A DNA stretch of 64,000 nucleotides from Aphrocallistes beatrix (lineage: Eukaryota > Porifera > Hexactinellida > Sceptrulophora > Aphrocallistidae): the NCBI GenBank assembly GCA_963281255.1, contig OY725498.1:1054001-1118000 (forward strand). The letters are read 5' to 3'. The position numbers and the translations under genes are program-made. Shown in pieces: positions 8,947 to 20,885 of this stretch. The notes beneath the pieces were generated by a model. It saw only the letters and a program-made list of their open reading frames with translations, was not told the origin of the DNA and did no database searches. The first letter of the stretch is position 1; every line of letters begins with the position of its first letter.

Positions 8947-11900
8947 ATGGCGGAATGTTCCAGTATGATGGTGGATAGCACTCCTCAAACACGCCAACTC
9001 AAAGACATCATCGATTCTCTCACGGACCTAGGGTTAGTTCTTATCCATGGTCCTGGAGTTAATTATTTAATATTATTTCTGTTAATCGATTTAGTTATGA
9101 TGGTCCCTTGCTACAAGAGAGGAATCTAGAAGCGTGTTTGAACGGGGGACTCGAGAGCACAGAATTCATTCAGTTTGTCACTTGGTTAGGTAACGATATT
9201 GCCGAGCTCCTCAAACTCGAAGATTCCATTAGCACAGGTCTCGGTGAGTTGATCCAAGCATTTGCTCCAACAAATTACAGACGGACTTTCAGTCCTAAAT
9301 TACAATTTGTGTATTTTAATTGGTAATTTCCCTGCTTTAATCTACTCTGCATAGTATACTTTCTGCGAATCGAGTTTTAAACTTCATACCTGCGACCACA
9401 GTATAAGTTTTCCAATCATATATGGTTTAGTCACTCTGTTTAATGCTCTGACATTCCAGAATACAGATAATATAATGTAATATGCTCACGGCATCACTAA
9501 GCACTTATTTGATCCAGCCAGATAGTGCTGAGGACAACATATGGACATAAACACATGTTTTTGATGTTACATAAGCACTTCACTTTATAACTGAATGTTT
9601 AATTAGTGGTGGAGTACTTAAATATTTCTACATCTTCATAGTTATGCAATGCTATTCGTGTTTGAATTGGTGATAATTATTAGGCAATTATTTTGTCCTC
9701 TTTCGTTTCTGTTCATATTCATGCAATTCAAGTCCGTTTACGTTTTGCTTGTGGCCAGTTTTAGTGTCTTTGAGTATAGACACAGAAACCAGAACTTCAC
9801 TTCTGCGTTTGGAAATCAAAAGTATTTAGTTATATTCCGCTTGAGCCATGTGAATAATTTATTATGCATTAGAAATAACATGATGACTTCTGGTGTTTGT
9901 AGACATACTTATTACGGGCAATAGTTTTAATTATCTATCTTAAATTTTGTAAAATAATCGTGAACTTATAATTACTTATCTCAGATGACTAACAGCAATG
10001 CATTCCCTCAAATGACTAAATCTACGTCTTGTGTGCATGTTCTACGTAAGCGTAATAGAATCTGTAATTTGTTGACCCTGAAGCGTATTCCGCTAACTTA
10101 ATCTCTTCTCAAGATTTGGTATAAGCACAAGGCAAATCAAGAACTGTTCTGTTAAAATGATTACACTTCTAGCGAAACTTCAAACATTTTGTTATTAATT
10201 TAAACTTAAACAACGGAACTGAGTTAGCTTACCTCAAAACTGAGTAATCTGGGATAAATTATTATATTGAACACGAAAATCATTCTACAAATTTTTTTTG
10301 TCCTTTACAAATTTGCGAGTTTAACCAAATTATTGTAGATTATTCATGATAGCTCTTAAGACTTCCTGTCGGATTGGCGTATTTTAATTTATCAAAATGA
10401 TTTTCATTTGTGATCATTATTTTCTAATAATAGAATCTGATGTTCTATAATAGACAGGTGATTACACATTAAAATCAATTGCGTCTTTTTAAATTCGCTT
10501 TGCGAGCAATTAACGCGAGCAAATAAACCACCTGATGGAATTGAACGGTATGGTGGAAATAGTTCGACTTTCCAAAAAAGGAAATAGTTCACATAAAAAC
10601 CACCATTAATCCTAATGATAAAAAGTCGAACCATTTCCGCATTACCGAATTGAACATAGCATCACAGTCGATTCAGTTGTAACAATAGCAAGGTTGTTCA
10701 GAGCATAGGCGTAACTAGGGATATTTTAGGCAGGTTCGCGCGCCCAGAATTGTTCAACCTAAATGCAGAATATCCCCACCCAGCCGTCAGAACCTAGTTA
10801 CGAAGGTTGTCTCCCACAGTGCTTAGAATTACATAGACATACTAATAGAATTCAATAAATAATTGTAGGAGCTGCAAATTCTTTCCCCTCTTTCTGTCTA
10901 TCAGTAACTCTTCAAGTCCAAATGCTGTGTCACCACCCATATACACATATAAACGTGTGTTGGTCAACAGAACGATAACGTTGTTCCGGAACACTAAACA
11001 TATTTTAGTGTTCCGGAACAGCGTTATCGTATTATTTTGTTATATAATTATTATTTTGTTATATAAATAAGCCCGAAAATCCTAGATAAACCGTTGAAGG
11101 CTAGTCTCTGAAAGGTTTACTCTGAAAAGATGCATTGTAAAGAAAACAAACAAGTTATTTATCATAGACCTCCGAAATACCACATTCGGAATCTACACCC
11201 TCGGATACCCAAGGTAAACCGTTGAAAGCTAGTTTCTGGCATATTTTTGAATAAATTCTTCAAAAGTATAAAATGCGTTTAATACCACAGAGTATGTTGA
11301 TTCAGACCAAATTTGTTAAGAATCGAACTATTAGCTTTCGCAGGAATACGGTCGGACAGACGTACAACCCCGCCCATGCCATTACGTCACTAACATGCCG
11401 ATTTGAGTGATTATTGAGTAGAAACGATTTTACTTCGTTGGACAGGATGTGCGTATTTAGACTAATTGCAGGTCAGCGTCTAGCTGGTTTATCTCATAAT
11501 CTAACGCGGAAATTGTGAATTCTGTGCTGTATTGGAATAATTATTAATATCAGTTTCAATTGTAAAATTATTCTCGCATTTTCTTTTCGAGAGAATTCTG
11601 TTTAATTCTAGCTTAATCATTGAAATTTGAGGTCTATTTTAAGAATATACATCTAATGATTTGCATACTCTTTTTATCCAATCTTTATTTTGACAAATAA
11701 CCTTTAGTTATATTAATTAATGTTTCCAGGGACTACGGATGCTGACGTAATAAAGGTTGAGTTAAAAGGACTTCTCACGAATTTGCGTAAGTTCAGCAGG
11801 ATATTCTAGATTTGTATAATTTCCTCTTGATAAGTTTAGATAATACTGAAACCTTACGTTTCGCTCGCATGATTATTAACAGTATAACTAACCGATTTAA

Positions 11901-14900
11901 CTTGTAATAATAGATTGCCCATACCGTTTTCTTACTAAAGACTTGGATATTCTACTCGAAGCAGAAAATCGTTATGTTCTAATCGGTAAGAGTAGCCATT
12001 TGTTGTGCATTAACATTGCGCTCTTCTAATCAAGGATAACCACGTTCTTACGTCCCATATTATTGCTAATTTTATTTGTTTAATAAGATCATATTTATGT
12101 ATACTAAGTGCTTTTAGAGGAAATTGATTCTCTGTCATTATACGTAGCATTTTCTATTTCTGTCCCTTCAGTATTACACGAAGTAATTAACCTACTTTTT
12201 CTAAATAGAATATTTGACATCTGAGCTCCAAGCTACCCGACTAATCGCTCTAGACCAAGCTAATGAAAAAGTTCAAAAGGTTGTTGTCGATTTATTCAAG
12301 TGATTTGTAGGATATTTTAAATTTATTTTTCATAGGCAGAAAACCCAGCTAATGTTTTGGCTCGAGACGCGACCATTTCTATATTGAAGCATCTACACTG
12401 TAGTGAGCCACCGGCTCATGTTACCTTTGAGAATATTTCAAACAAAATATTGGAGAAGGTAGGTAGGCCATTTTAATGTATGATCTAATCTAACCTTCCA
12501 CTTTACATTAAGATTATATTAGCGTTTACGTATATTAGCCATTAATTGAATTTTCACCCCAGAGCTTGATACGCAGCGTTTGCCCAAATTTGTTCTTCAC
12601 CGAAATGCATCCTAGTATAGCAAGCGCAGGAATTAATTAAATCTTTTTGATGAGAATAGTTACCTGAAAGGTATAATTATTCTGTTTTATCACTAGGATC
12701 TCCGATAATCCTAACTCGTTACCCACACACTCAACCAATTTTACAATGTTATTTTCAATGCAAACAAATCAATGATTGAAAATGGATTTCCTTTCTCGAA
12801 ACACAACACCACAATTATAAGAGGAGATTTGAAATTGAATTTGCGTTCTTGCTCACAAAATTTATTCGGAATGATTTGTCTGCAACACATGTTCCCTCAT
12901 CCGATCTGTGAGTTGCTATTCGCTATTCACAGCCATATGCACAGTGGGCTAATGAGGAGGGAGTGTGATACATCCATTTCATACTCTAGGTATTACTGCA
13001 TACTACTCTGGGGTGAAATCAGAATCGGGTTCATTACCATATCAGCATAACCTTGCATTGTTGTATCTAGAGTATTAGCTCCACCTATCTTATCAAAACA
13101 CCCAATCACTTTTAAAAGTTTATAGGTTTCACTTGCGACTGCATAGCATAATTATATGGGCTGCACATTCTGTAGTAAGTAGTATAGAATTGGAAAAACC
13201 AATATTGTCTCTACATTAACTACTGAGGGAGGAGAAGAAAAGATTAAGCGGAGTTTCCAATTAAATGATTAAATTTAGTGTTAGCTTCTATGTATGATAA
13301 TTCATTCCGTTCCTGGAGACTTGTCCCAATTAACCGGTGTCCCGATTAAGCAGAGTCATCTACTTATCCCATGACATAGTGGTATATTACGTAAATCATA
13401 ATATTTATTCATAACGTCAACATGGTTTGTTTTTATTGGCATTCTCATCTTTAAAAGGAAACCACAATAATTTTCGTGTTACTACACGGAATATCTTAAT
13501 TAATGAATTATTCATCAGCTAATACATCATTTCAGAGAGGAGATATTGTAACTAAGACTGTAATGTCAGTAAACCCAGGAAGACGGCGGAAACGAGGTAA
13601 GACTCCACTTTTCCACGGAGCGAAGCGAGTTGCATCTCATAGTGTGAATGAGCACACTTCTAAATGCTCAGATAAAGACGATTCTGAATGGGTGCAGACA
13701 AATGATGTCTCTGAAGTAACTAAAATCAGTTCGAAACGTAGTTCGAATAGGATAAGAGCATCGTTAGCATCCAAAGAATCCCCGGATACTGATCCATGCA
13801 TCGGCCAAATAAATCAGGTTCTAACCCCCAGTACCAGTACACCCATCAAAGTCGGTGTACTGGAGCCTAGCATGGAGAGCTTTGGAGAAATCGAACTGCA
13901 GTTCATAGAAGCCGAAATGGAGCAAGGAATCTGTCCAGAAGAGCGGAGCTTTATGCTCAACACTTCCCGCATTAGACAAACTAAACCTAACGATTCTAAA
14001 CCGATAAATAAATCCTACGAAAGTTCGTTTAGCCTCATCTATGAAAATGTAGATAACCTGCTTGGCGAAATTAGTTCTGTGATCGTTCGCGAGGATCAGA
14101 GTTTGAGTTGGCTTCCAGAGAAATTCTGGAAACTGTTGCGGGAGGAGAGAGGGATAAGCGAGCTCTACGACTGGCAGAAGGACTGTCTCCGCCTCGCTGG
14201 AGCCCACAGGGCTAAGAACTTGATCTACTCACTGCCAACGAGCGGGGGCAAAACCCTGGTCGCCGAGATAATAATCCTAGAAGCACTGCTCGCAAGAGAT
14301 TCTGACGCACTGCTCGTCTTGCCGTACGTCTCCTTAGTTCAGGAGAAAATGCGGGGTTTGTCCACGATGGCTTCAGAGCTCGGATTCTGTCTCGAGGAGT
14401 ACGCGGGGAGTAAGGGCGCCCTCCCGCCTAGAAAGAGGCGCAGACACTGCTTGTACGTGTGCACTATAGAGAAAGCCAACTCGCTGACCAGCTCACTGCA
14501 GGACGAGGGGAGACTGAGTGAGATCGGACTCGTCGTGGTGGATGAGCTGCACATGATTGGGGAGGAAGGAGGGAGAGGTGCGTGCTTGGAGATTTGTCTT
14601 GCGAAGATTATGCATTGTGAGTCGCGTACAAGAATCGTAGGGATGAGCGCGACATTAGCTAATCTGGAGATAATTGCTACGTTCCTAAATGCGGAACTCT
14701 ACACCTCCGATTTTAGACCTGTCACCCTCAAAGAGTACTTCAAGCTAGGACCGAATATCTTCACAATCAACATGAAGAAAGATACCGCCATGCTACAGCT
14801 GGCCAGGGCGCTACCAGACAGCAGGTCTAGGTGCAAGAAGGGAGGCAATCCAGACCCTGATAACATCACAGCACTGGTCACAGAAGTGATACCAGAGAAA

Positions 14901-17900
14901 TCGTGTCTCATCTTCTGTGCCAGCAAAGTTAATTGCCAGAACGTATTGACCATGATAGCTACTCAGCTTCCTAAGGACTTCAGAAGTATTAAACGTAAAG
15001 AGAAGATAAAACTACTCGAAATTCTATCAGACGATGCGAGTGGAGTCTGTCCCGTTCTTAGGAAAACAATTCCCTTCGGTTTAGCTTACCACCACTCAGG
15101 GCTTACAATTGAAGAGCGGAAGGTGATTGAGGAGGGTTTTCTCTCGGGCACGTTATGTCTGCTCACGTGTACCAGCACGCTAGCAGCAGGCGTGAACCTC
15201 CCAGCCAGTAGAGTAATCATACGCAGTCCCTACACCGGAAATGTTTTCTTGACTCGGACACGCTACTTGCAGATGGTCGGGAGGGCAGGAAGGGCAGGGT
15301 TCGGAGAAGAAGGAGAGAGCATTGTGATCGGAGACTTCAGGAATAAACGTGAAATAATGCACCTCATGTCTGCACCACTAGAATCATGTGCTAGTACTTT
15401 GTTGAGCGATGGCGGAGTGCACCTGAGACAGATGTTGCTAGCTGCTATCGGGTCGGGAATAGCCAACACTCCGGAAGAGGTGGAAAGGCTCATGAGTAAA
15501 ACATTTCTAGCCAGTTGCATTGAGCAGGACGTGATCAGAAGTCAAGCGATCGAAGCAGTGAAAGAACTGCATAGCAAACAGCTTATATGGGCCGCAGATG
15601 AAGGAGAAGTTAAATACTATGTTACCTGCCTAGGCAAAGCTGTTTACAAGTCTAGCATAGAACTGGACAGGGCAGCAGAAATCAAGAGAGAGCTGGAAGA
15701 TACCCAGAGCTGCTTGGTACTCACAACTGACCTCCAGCTCATCTACCTGGTCATTGCACCCGATCTCCTCTTCAGCATAAAACCGGACTGGAAGTATGCG
15801 TTTAACTGTGTTACGGGTGAGGGAGAGGAGCTGCTCAGGGTAGCTATGCACCTAAAAGTGAACCCAGGATTCCTTTCAAAACTTATGACAGGAAGTGGAT
15901 ACAATAGCAGTGAACAGGAAGTTACGTACAGACGATTCTACCTCTCACTCTTGCTCCACCAACTCGTGGTGAGAGGCGGAGGGGAAGAGGGGGTGTGGAG
16001 GGTAGCAGAAGAGTTCAACTGTAGCAGAGGCTTCGTACAGAGTTTGTTAGCATCGACAGCAGCCCACTGTTCCTGTCTCATCAGGTTTTCCGAACATATC
16101 GAATCTTTGTGGCCGTTAAACCATCTGCTTCCTGTTTTAATGCAGCGAGTCGCCTACGCCAGTAAACCAGAGCTCATCCCTCTGATGGAACTGAGTGGGG
16201 TGGGACAAGGGAGAGCTAGACAGCTGTTGGCTGCAGGCTACAAGAGTGTGAAAGAGTTGGCAAAAGTAGATCCCTTCGAATTAGAACAGAACATTCATCA
16301 CCTGAATAAGAAACAAGCTGCACAGATAGTAGCATCTGCTAAGCTGTCTCTTCAGGAGAAGGCAGAAGCCCTCAGAGAAGAGGCAGAAGAATTACTTACA
16401 CTATGACACACTGGCATAGACTGGGAATTAGAATGGCCATATACTTATGGTAATCTAAATGAACACGATCAAAACTTAGCAGGTGTTCTGATGAAATTAG
16501 TGGAGTTACTCCTACTAATTCAAGGTACAATAATGTCGTTTTATTTGACACTGATACTGCATGTTACATGGGGATGGCTACCCTATCAAGATTCATGAGA
16601 TTACTCTTTCTGGAGGTAATTAGGGCACGAACTATCCACAAAATTTCTGAACTTACGTATCTATATCCACATGTTTGTACCCGATGAAATTGAATTCATA
16701 AATCTACCCTCAAAACCGTGCAACAAACCTCCATTATGCAAAGTGAGCTTAATTGATTCGCCTAGCTCAGTGATAATAAGGTGGAATTTACCTCAAATGA
16801 TACTATTTAGACTAATCTCTGACCTTATTTTATTGTATAATAAGCACGATCAACCAATTGAATTGGAACATACATTGCGAATGTGTTTAATGTATAATTT
16901 TCCGGAATATAACTTGGTGTTACGTTGCTGTATTCTATAGGTTAAGCAATTATCTGTAAACCCAGGCTATTTCGGGACATCTTTTATCTCAAGACAGTTG
17001 CACAGAGAGCAATGGGTAAGAAATTACTTGAGCCAACATCATCTTCAGTAAGATAGTTATGCAATCCAGTAGATTGACGCACATCTGTATTGAAAATGTC
17101 TCCCTGGCGTTTTACTTCAGTTTCATTTTAATACTCATTCTTAAAACTTGGTAACTTATTTAGGCATATGTTGAAAGATTGAATACTTCGTTGGAAGATG
17201 AATTCAGAACAAGAAGACAATTGCTGTTAACACGACTGGAGGTCACATTGCAAGCATTCACTTGGAAAAAGGTTTCAAATACTCCGAAGCATTTAAATAA
17301 TACTCTTTCATTTCAAATTGAAATTGCCATATTTGCCACAATATTCAAAATATGTTTAATACGTACTTAGTACTAGTGAAAGAAACCACAACATCATTAC
17401 GTATTGAAATATATTAGGATAAAGCTGATGGAGTTGAAAAGGCTATTCAGAAGGAGATGCGGTCTGGCCTCTCGCCTGGATGTTCCATCCCACTGCACCA
17501 CCTCCTGGCAGCCAGAGAGGGTAGATTAAGAATTAAAATTGTGGACTTTGTGGCTGTTTTATTTTAATGTTACATAATTAATTATTTAAAACTCCATTAT
17601 TAAATGAGAATTCTTTTTGCTTTTACAGATCTCGCTTACCAATCGAAGACGTCTAATCAATCTGTTTTGAAGAATACTCACTCAACAATACACAAGTTTA
17701 AGATGGGAAATGTCAGTCGAACTAATCGGATTACTTACCACAGCTAAATATTCTATATTAATTAGCAGTTAAATAATTACTTTTATTTTTTCAATATTTA
17801 CATTTCATATATGTTAGGTTCCTGACAGAGGTGGGCGGGCCTGGGAAACAAGACCGCCCCCAGAAATGCCTGCGTTTCAACCTCGTGTTGAACATCCCAA

Positions 17901-18846
17901 ACTCGATCGAGGTAAGTCATATAACGAGTGCAGAAGCTCATGACACAATTTACTCAGTAATAATGGCGTATCATGAGAAGTTCTTGGTTTTCCTACGTAG
18001 AATTAGTAATTATATTTTATTGAGATTTGCTCTTCTAGTTTACCATAGCATCGAGTGGGCATATATGTTTTGGGAGTGTTTTACTTGTAAAGCTTTGTCG
18101 CAACATATTACATGTTATTCGTCATGAACCATTTATATGTAGTTACAGCCATGAAATGGAATAAATTCAATAAAAGCCTAGCTCCGTACTCTTATGCTAT
18201 ATTGCGTTTCTACAGGAGGTAAGCAAGGTCAATTCCGACCGGGCGAGTTTCAAAAGACCCAGAATTGGGAGAGATCGTGTAATGAGCCTAGGGGTCACCA
18301 GTACCAACAGAGGTCGTATGATAGTGAGCCTAGAGGGCGACAGTATCAGGAGGGAATGATATATGTCTCCCATGCTCCTCAGCAACATCACCAGTATTAT
18401 GGAAATCCCCCTCTACACCAATCCATGAGTTATGACCAGCCACGCTACACAACACGAGAACCTCAATATGAGAGAACTGTGAGCTATGAGCATCAAGGCC
18501 AGGGTATGCTTTTATTCGTAAGCAAGCAAATGTTTTCAAATAGTAGGGATTTATACTCGACAGCTATAATTGTTTGTAATCAGGATTTTTCAAATAGCTA
18601 ACTGATATTGCACAACATATGAACAATTTTACAGCAAAACCTTTGATTCGAAGTGTCATTTTTATATTTCCCGAAAACTCTTCCCTTGTAATGCAGTGTA
18701 AATATTAAATTATGTCTGTATACCCTTACATTAGTATTGTCATTGTATTTTTAGGCGATCACCACCGGAGACCACGTGGCTATCAGAGAAGAGGAAGGGG
18801 CCCGAATCCGGGACAAGGAAATATATTATTCGACAACACTTATTAA
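8947..18846 (+). CDS. FAM98: FAM98 family protein (tRNA ligase complex subunit type)
   Basis: Thirteen exons: 8947-9032, 9095-9243, 11730-11786, 11914-11985, 12209-12279, 12336-12458, 16941-17015, 17164-17271, 17418-17520, 17629-17711, 17818-17911, 18216-18503, 18755-18846. The spliced product is 466 residues with every phase matching. Family landmarks are LTDLGYDGPLLQERNL, HCPYRFLTKDL, YLTSELQATRL, CSEPPAHVTF, RRQLLLTRLEVTLQAF, LHHLLAARED and the near-invariant VPDRGGRAWETRPPPEMP. The C-terminal Gly/Arg/Tyr-rich tail (RRPRGYQRRGRGPNPGQG) is typical. FAM98 proteins join the RTCB-DDX1 tRNA-splicing ligase complex. Intron 6 (12459-16940, 4.5 kb) contains the whole HELQ gene on the same strand. 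Confidence 0.9.
10704..10810. repeat. Possible small inverted-repeat element in FAM98 intron 2
   Basis: GGCGTAACTAGG near the left and CCTAGTTACGAAGG near the right form an imperfect inverted pair about 100 bp apart. This resembles the ends of many small transposons, but no target duplication is clear. Confidence 0.3.
10972..11030. repeat. Near-perfect long hairpin in FAM98 intron 2
   Basis: An inverted repeat of about 27 bp per arm (ACGATAACGTTGTTCCGGAA in the left arm) is separated by a loop of about 5 bases. The arms differ at one or two positions. Each arm contains the palindrome TTCCGGAA. Downstream, an imperfect direct repeat (TAAACCGTTGAA followed by GCTAGT) occurs near 11085 and 11213. 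Confidence 0.7.
13503..16406 (+). CDS. HELQ: HELQ (POLQ-like superfamily 2 DNA helicase), intronless, nested in FAM98
   Basis: A single uninterrupted frame of 967 residues. Motifs in order: Walker A LPTSGGKT (near 243), VVVDELHMIGEEGGRG with the DELH box (near 346), MSATLAN (near 381), YHHSGLTIEERKVIEEGF, and QMVGRAGRAGFGEEGES, motif VI (near 590). The C-terminal helix-hairpin-helix ELSGVGQGRARQLLAAGYKS lies near 896. The order and spacing match HELQ/Hel308 rather than POLQ, and no polymerase domain follows. HELQ is a 3'-5' helicase in replication-fork repair and works with RAD51 paralogues. The poorly conserved N-terminal 200 residues are Ser/Lys/Arg-rich, as in the family. The gene lies entirely inside FAM98 intron 6 on the same strand. 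All motifs are intact, so it reads as functional rather than a decayed retrocopy. Confidence 0.93.
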   Translation: MNYSSANTSFQRGDIVTKTVMSVNPGRRRKRGKTPLFHGAKRVASHSVNEHTSKCSDKDDSEWVQTNDVSEVTKISSKRSSNRIRASLASKESPDTDPCIGQINQVLTPSTSTPIKVGVLEPSMESFGEIELQFIEAEMEQGICPEERSFMLNTSRIRQTKPNDSKPINKSYESSFSLIYENVDNLLGEISSVIVREDQSLSWLPEKFWKLLREERGISELYDWQKDCLRLAGAHRAKNLIYSLPTSGGKTLVAEIIILEALLARDSDALLVLPYVSLVQEKMRGLSTMASELGFCLEEYAGSKGALPPRKRRRHCLYVCTIEKANSLTSSLQDEGRLSEIGLVVVDELHMIGEEGGRGACLEICLAKIMHCESRTRIVGMSATLANLEIIATFLNAELYTSDFRPVTLKEYFKLGPNIFTINMKKDTAMLQLARALPDSRSRCKKGGNPDPDNITALVTEVIPEKSCLIFCASKVNCQNVLTMIATQLPKDFRSIKRKEKIKLLEILSDDASGVCPVLRKTIPFGLAYHHSGLTIEERKVIEEGFLSGTLCLLTCTSTLAAGVNLPASRVIIRSPYTGNVFLTRTRYLQMVGRAGRAGFGEEGESIVIGDFRNKREIMHLMSAPLESCASTLLSDGGVHLRQMLLAAIGSGIANTPEEVERLMSKTFLASCIEQDVIRSQAIEAVKELHSKQLIWAADEGEVKYYVTCLGKAVYKSSIELDRAAEIKRELEDTQSCLVLTTDLQLIYLVIAPDLLFSIKPDWKYAFNCVTGEGEELLRVAMHLKVNPGFLSKLMTGSGYNSSEQEVTYRRFYLSLLLHQLVVRGGGEEGVWRVAEEFNCSRGFVQSLLASTAAHCSCLIRFSEHIESLWPLNHLLPVLMQRVAYASKPELIPLMELSGVGQGRARQLLAAGYKSVKELAKVDPFELEQNIHHLNKKQAAQIVASAKLSLQEKAEALREEAEELLTL

Positions 18847-19584
18847 CATGTGGCAAATATTGTGACATGCTTTTAATTTTAGGGAAATTTAGACATCGAA
18901 ATTGATTAATATAGAATTGTTTAGTATTGATTGTTTCATATAATGATTTCACTTTCTATTAATTCATTCTATATTTGGAAACGACACGATCGGATCTCTT
19001 ATCGTCATTGAAATTAAGTGGTAATGACAATAGTATTGAATTGAATTGAATTATGGATCTGTACTTCCAGTGTTCAGTCTCTGATGGTAATCTATACCTG
19101 CTAGTGGTACAGATTGCTAGGTTAATCCTATCACCAGCCTAGCGGGAATGATATAATGGTTTATAATTAATTGCCCCGTACTTTCCATGAAACTAAGACA
19201 ACTATTTGTCTAGTTGCAAAGGGTTCACGAATTCTATTTTTAATTTTTCATTTACTATTGAAAACCAAGTATGTTTCAGTTCCAGCAAACTTTTAATTCC
19301 CCATGTATAATTTTTAAATAATAGTTGTATTCATCATTTTATCGAGACATCACGAGTTGAATCTTGACTAAGAATCTTGCTTTGAAAATATTTGTAATAA
19401 TAAATTAATTGTCTGTTAACACAACAGTGAATATAAACTCGAAATTTTCACCCCAATAAAATATCCTCACTGTATGTCCTTTATGTTTATAATTAATTAA
19501 ATGTACTTGCGTCATCCTACTCGTATTGAATAATCAGTGTCCCCACATCTCTAAGACTGATTTGGTTGATGCTCACTCATTAGA
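18847..19584. other. Intergenic spacer between FAM98 and OCIAD1
   Basis: AT-rich sequence without a recognisable gene. It holds a short GAATT run near 19038 and an AATAAA near 19456. The OCIAD1 promoter is presumably at its right end. Confidence 0.4.
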
Positions 19585-20292
19585 ATGTTCAATAATAACG
19601 TAGACAATGTTCACCCCAAACTGAGAGATGACGAACGGCAGCAACTGGCTATGTGTAGGAGGAGTGCATTTGGATCTGGTTTCTTCTTTGGAGGGCTATC
19701 TTGGATTGCAACTCGATATTTGCTCAACAGCACTGGGTTGGGTAAAACCATCTTGGGTCGTTACCCTTCGCTGGTGTACAGCGTTGCCATTGGGTTTGCT
19801 TTCATTCAAGGAATTTCCTCGACTGCTAGCAGTTGTTTCAAAAAGTTAGCTAGTCTGGAGAATTCAAGATTCGGCGAGTTCGGCAAGCGAGCTCTACAGA
19901 TGCGTGAAGATGAAAAAAAGCTTTCAAAGGCGCAATTCTTTGAAAAATATCCCCGTGGAATGCAGAATACACTTTTTGATACTTTTTCCAAAAGTGGTTC
20001 AGAAACATTAGCTCCTGAACAGCCCCAATCCTCTCACATTCCTCAAGAAGATATGTTCTGCCCTGCCAAAGAACCTGAGATTCCAAATCAACCCAAATCA
20101 TTCCAGGAACTGCAAGATGAAAACCGCTCGAAAGGAGAAGGCTCCTCTTACCATTTTCGTGATCGAAAACCTCAATATGATTTGCGAAAAGACACAACGA
20201 AGCAGATAGATCCGATTAACTTGCCTCCCGGTCCAGAAGGGAAGTTGAAAGCGAAAAGGAACAAATACGGAGATGTAGTTTACGAAGATTAA
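19585..20292 (+). CDS. OCIAD1: OCIA domain-containing protein
   Basis: An intronless 235-residue protein. The N-terminal OCIA domain covers about residues 14-105: DDERQQLAMCRRSAFGSGFF, a first hydrophobic segment, then RYPSLVYSVAIGFAFIQGIS and a conserved Cys (SSCFKKLASLENS). Two membrane-spanning helices are expected, as in OCIAD1/OCIAD2, which sit in mitochondrial and endosomal membranes and help assemble respiratory complexes. The C-terminal half is hydrophilic and disordered, with a basic end (KAKRNKYGDVVYED) like vertebrate OCIAD1. The start matches the family length. Confidence 0.87.
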   Translation: MFNNNVDNVHPKLRDDERQQLAMCRRSAFGSGFFFGGLSWIATRYLLNSTGLGKTILGRYPSLVYSVAIGFAFIQGISSTASSCFKKLASLENSRFGEFGKRALQMREDEKKLSKAQFFEKYPRGMQNTLFDTFSKSGSETLAPEQPQSSHIPQEDMFCPAKEPEIPNQPKSFQELQDENRSKGEGSSYHFRDRKPQYDLRKDTTKQIDPINLPPGPEGKLKAKRNKYGDVVYED

Positions 20293-20885
20293 TTTCCTAA
20301 TTACATAAGTGAAATACATAGAAAACCTTAATTTACTAATTTAACCTTCGAAATTGTTTCGTGGTAACGCAAGAATTTACACTGTCTGTACAAAACTTAG
20401 CCACAAATTGTAACTAACAAGTTTCAGTCCCGTTTCATCAAAACCATTTTAATTAAAAGGAAAAAGTTTCTATTTCAAAATAAGTTGAATGTTTTGTTAA
20501 TTGTGTTGATACCATTTAAATGCGCTGGCGATTATATTCACAAAAATTTATGTAAGGCAGAAACAGCTCCCTTACCTAGTTTATGTTGATTGTCCATTTC
20601 CCAATTAAAACAGAATGATACTTACTTTTTCATCATTTTGTGGTGGACTAATTTGGTAAACTACAGTTCTGTTATTAGAAATTAAAAAAGGCATTTTGCG
20701 TAATCAAATGAATTGCACCACTATAACGCCTTAACTGACAATTGAATAATCAAACTATTTCCCCATAAGCTTCTATGTGCATCATTTTTGCGTCAGCAAA
20801 AATCCCGACCATTTATACTATTTTAAGCTACAAAACAAAGCGCTTTCTACCTTGATTATGACTCAATGTTGTGATACATTACTAA
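20293..20885. other. Intergenic spacer
   Basis: AT-rich; I see no gene, RNA gene or repeat with clear ends between OCIAD1 and the next four-exon gene. Confidence 0.4.

Noticed and set aside
9649-9924. 91-codon hydrophobic frame in FAM98 intron 2
   Set aside because: Low-complexity, Phe/Leu-rich AT-driven frame without recognisable features.
12772-13050. 92-codon frame in FAM98 intron 6 upstream of HELQ
   Set aside because: No homology and no splice path into HELQ or FAM98; probably chance.
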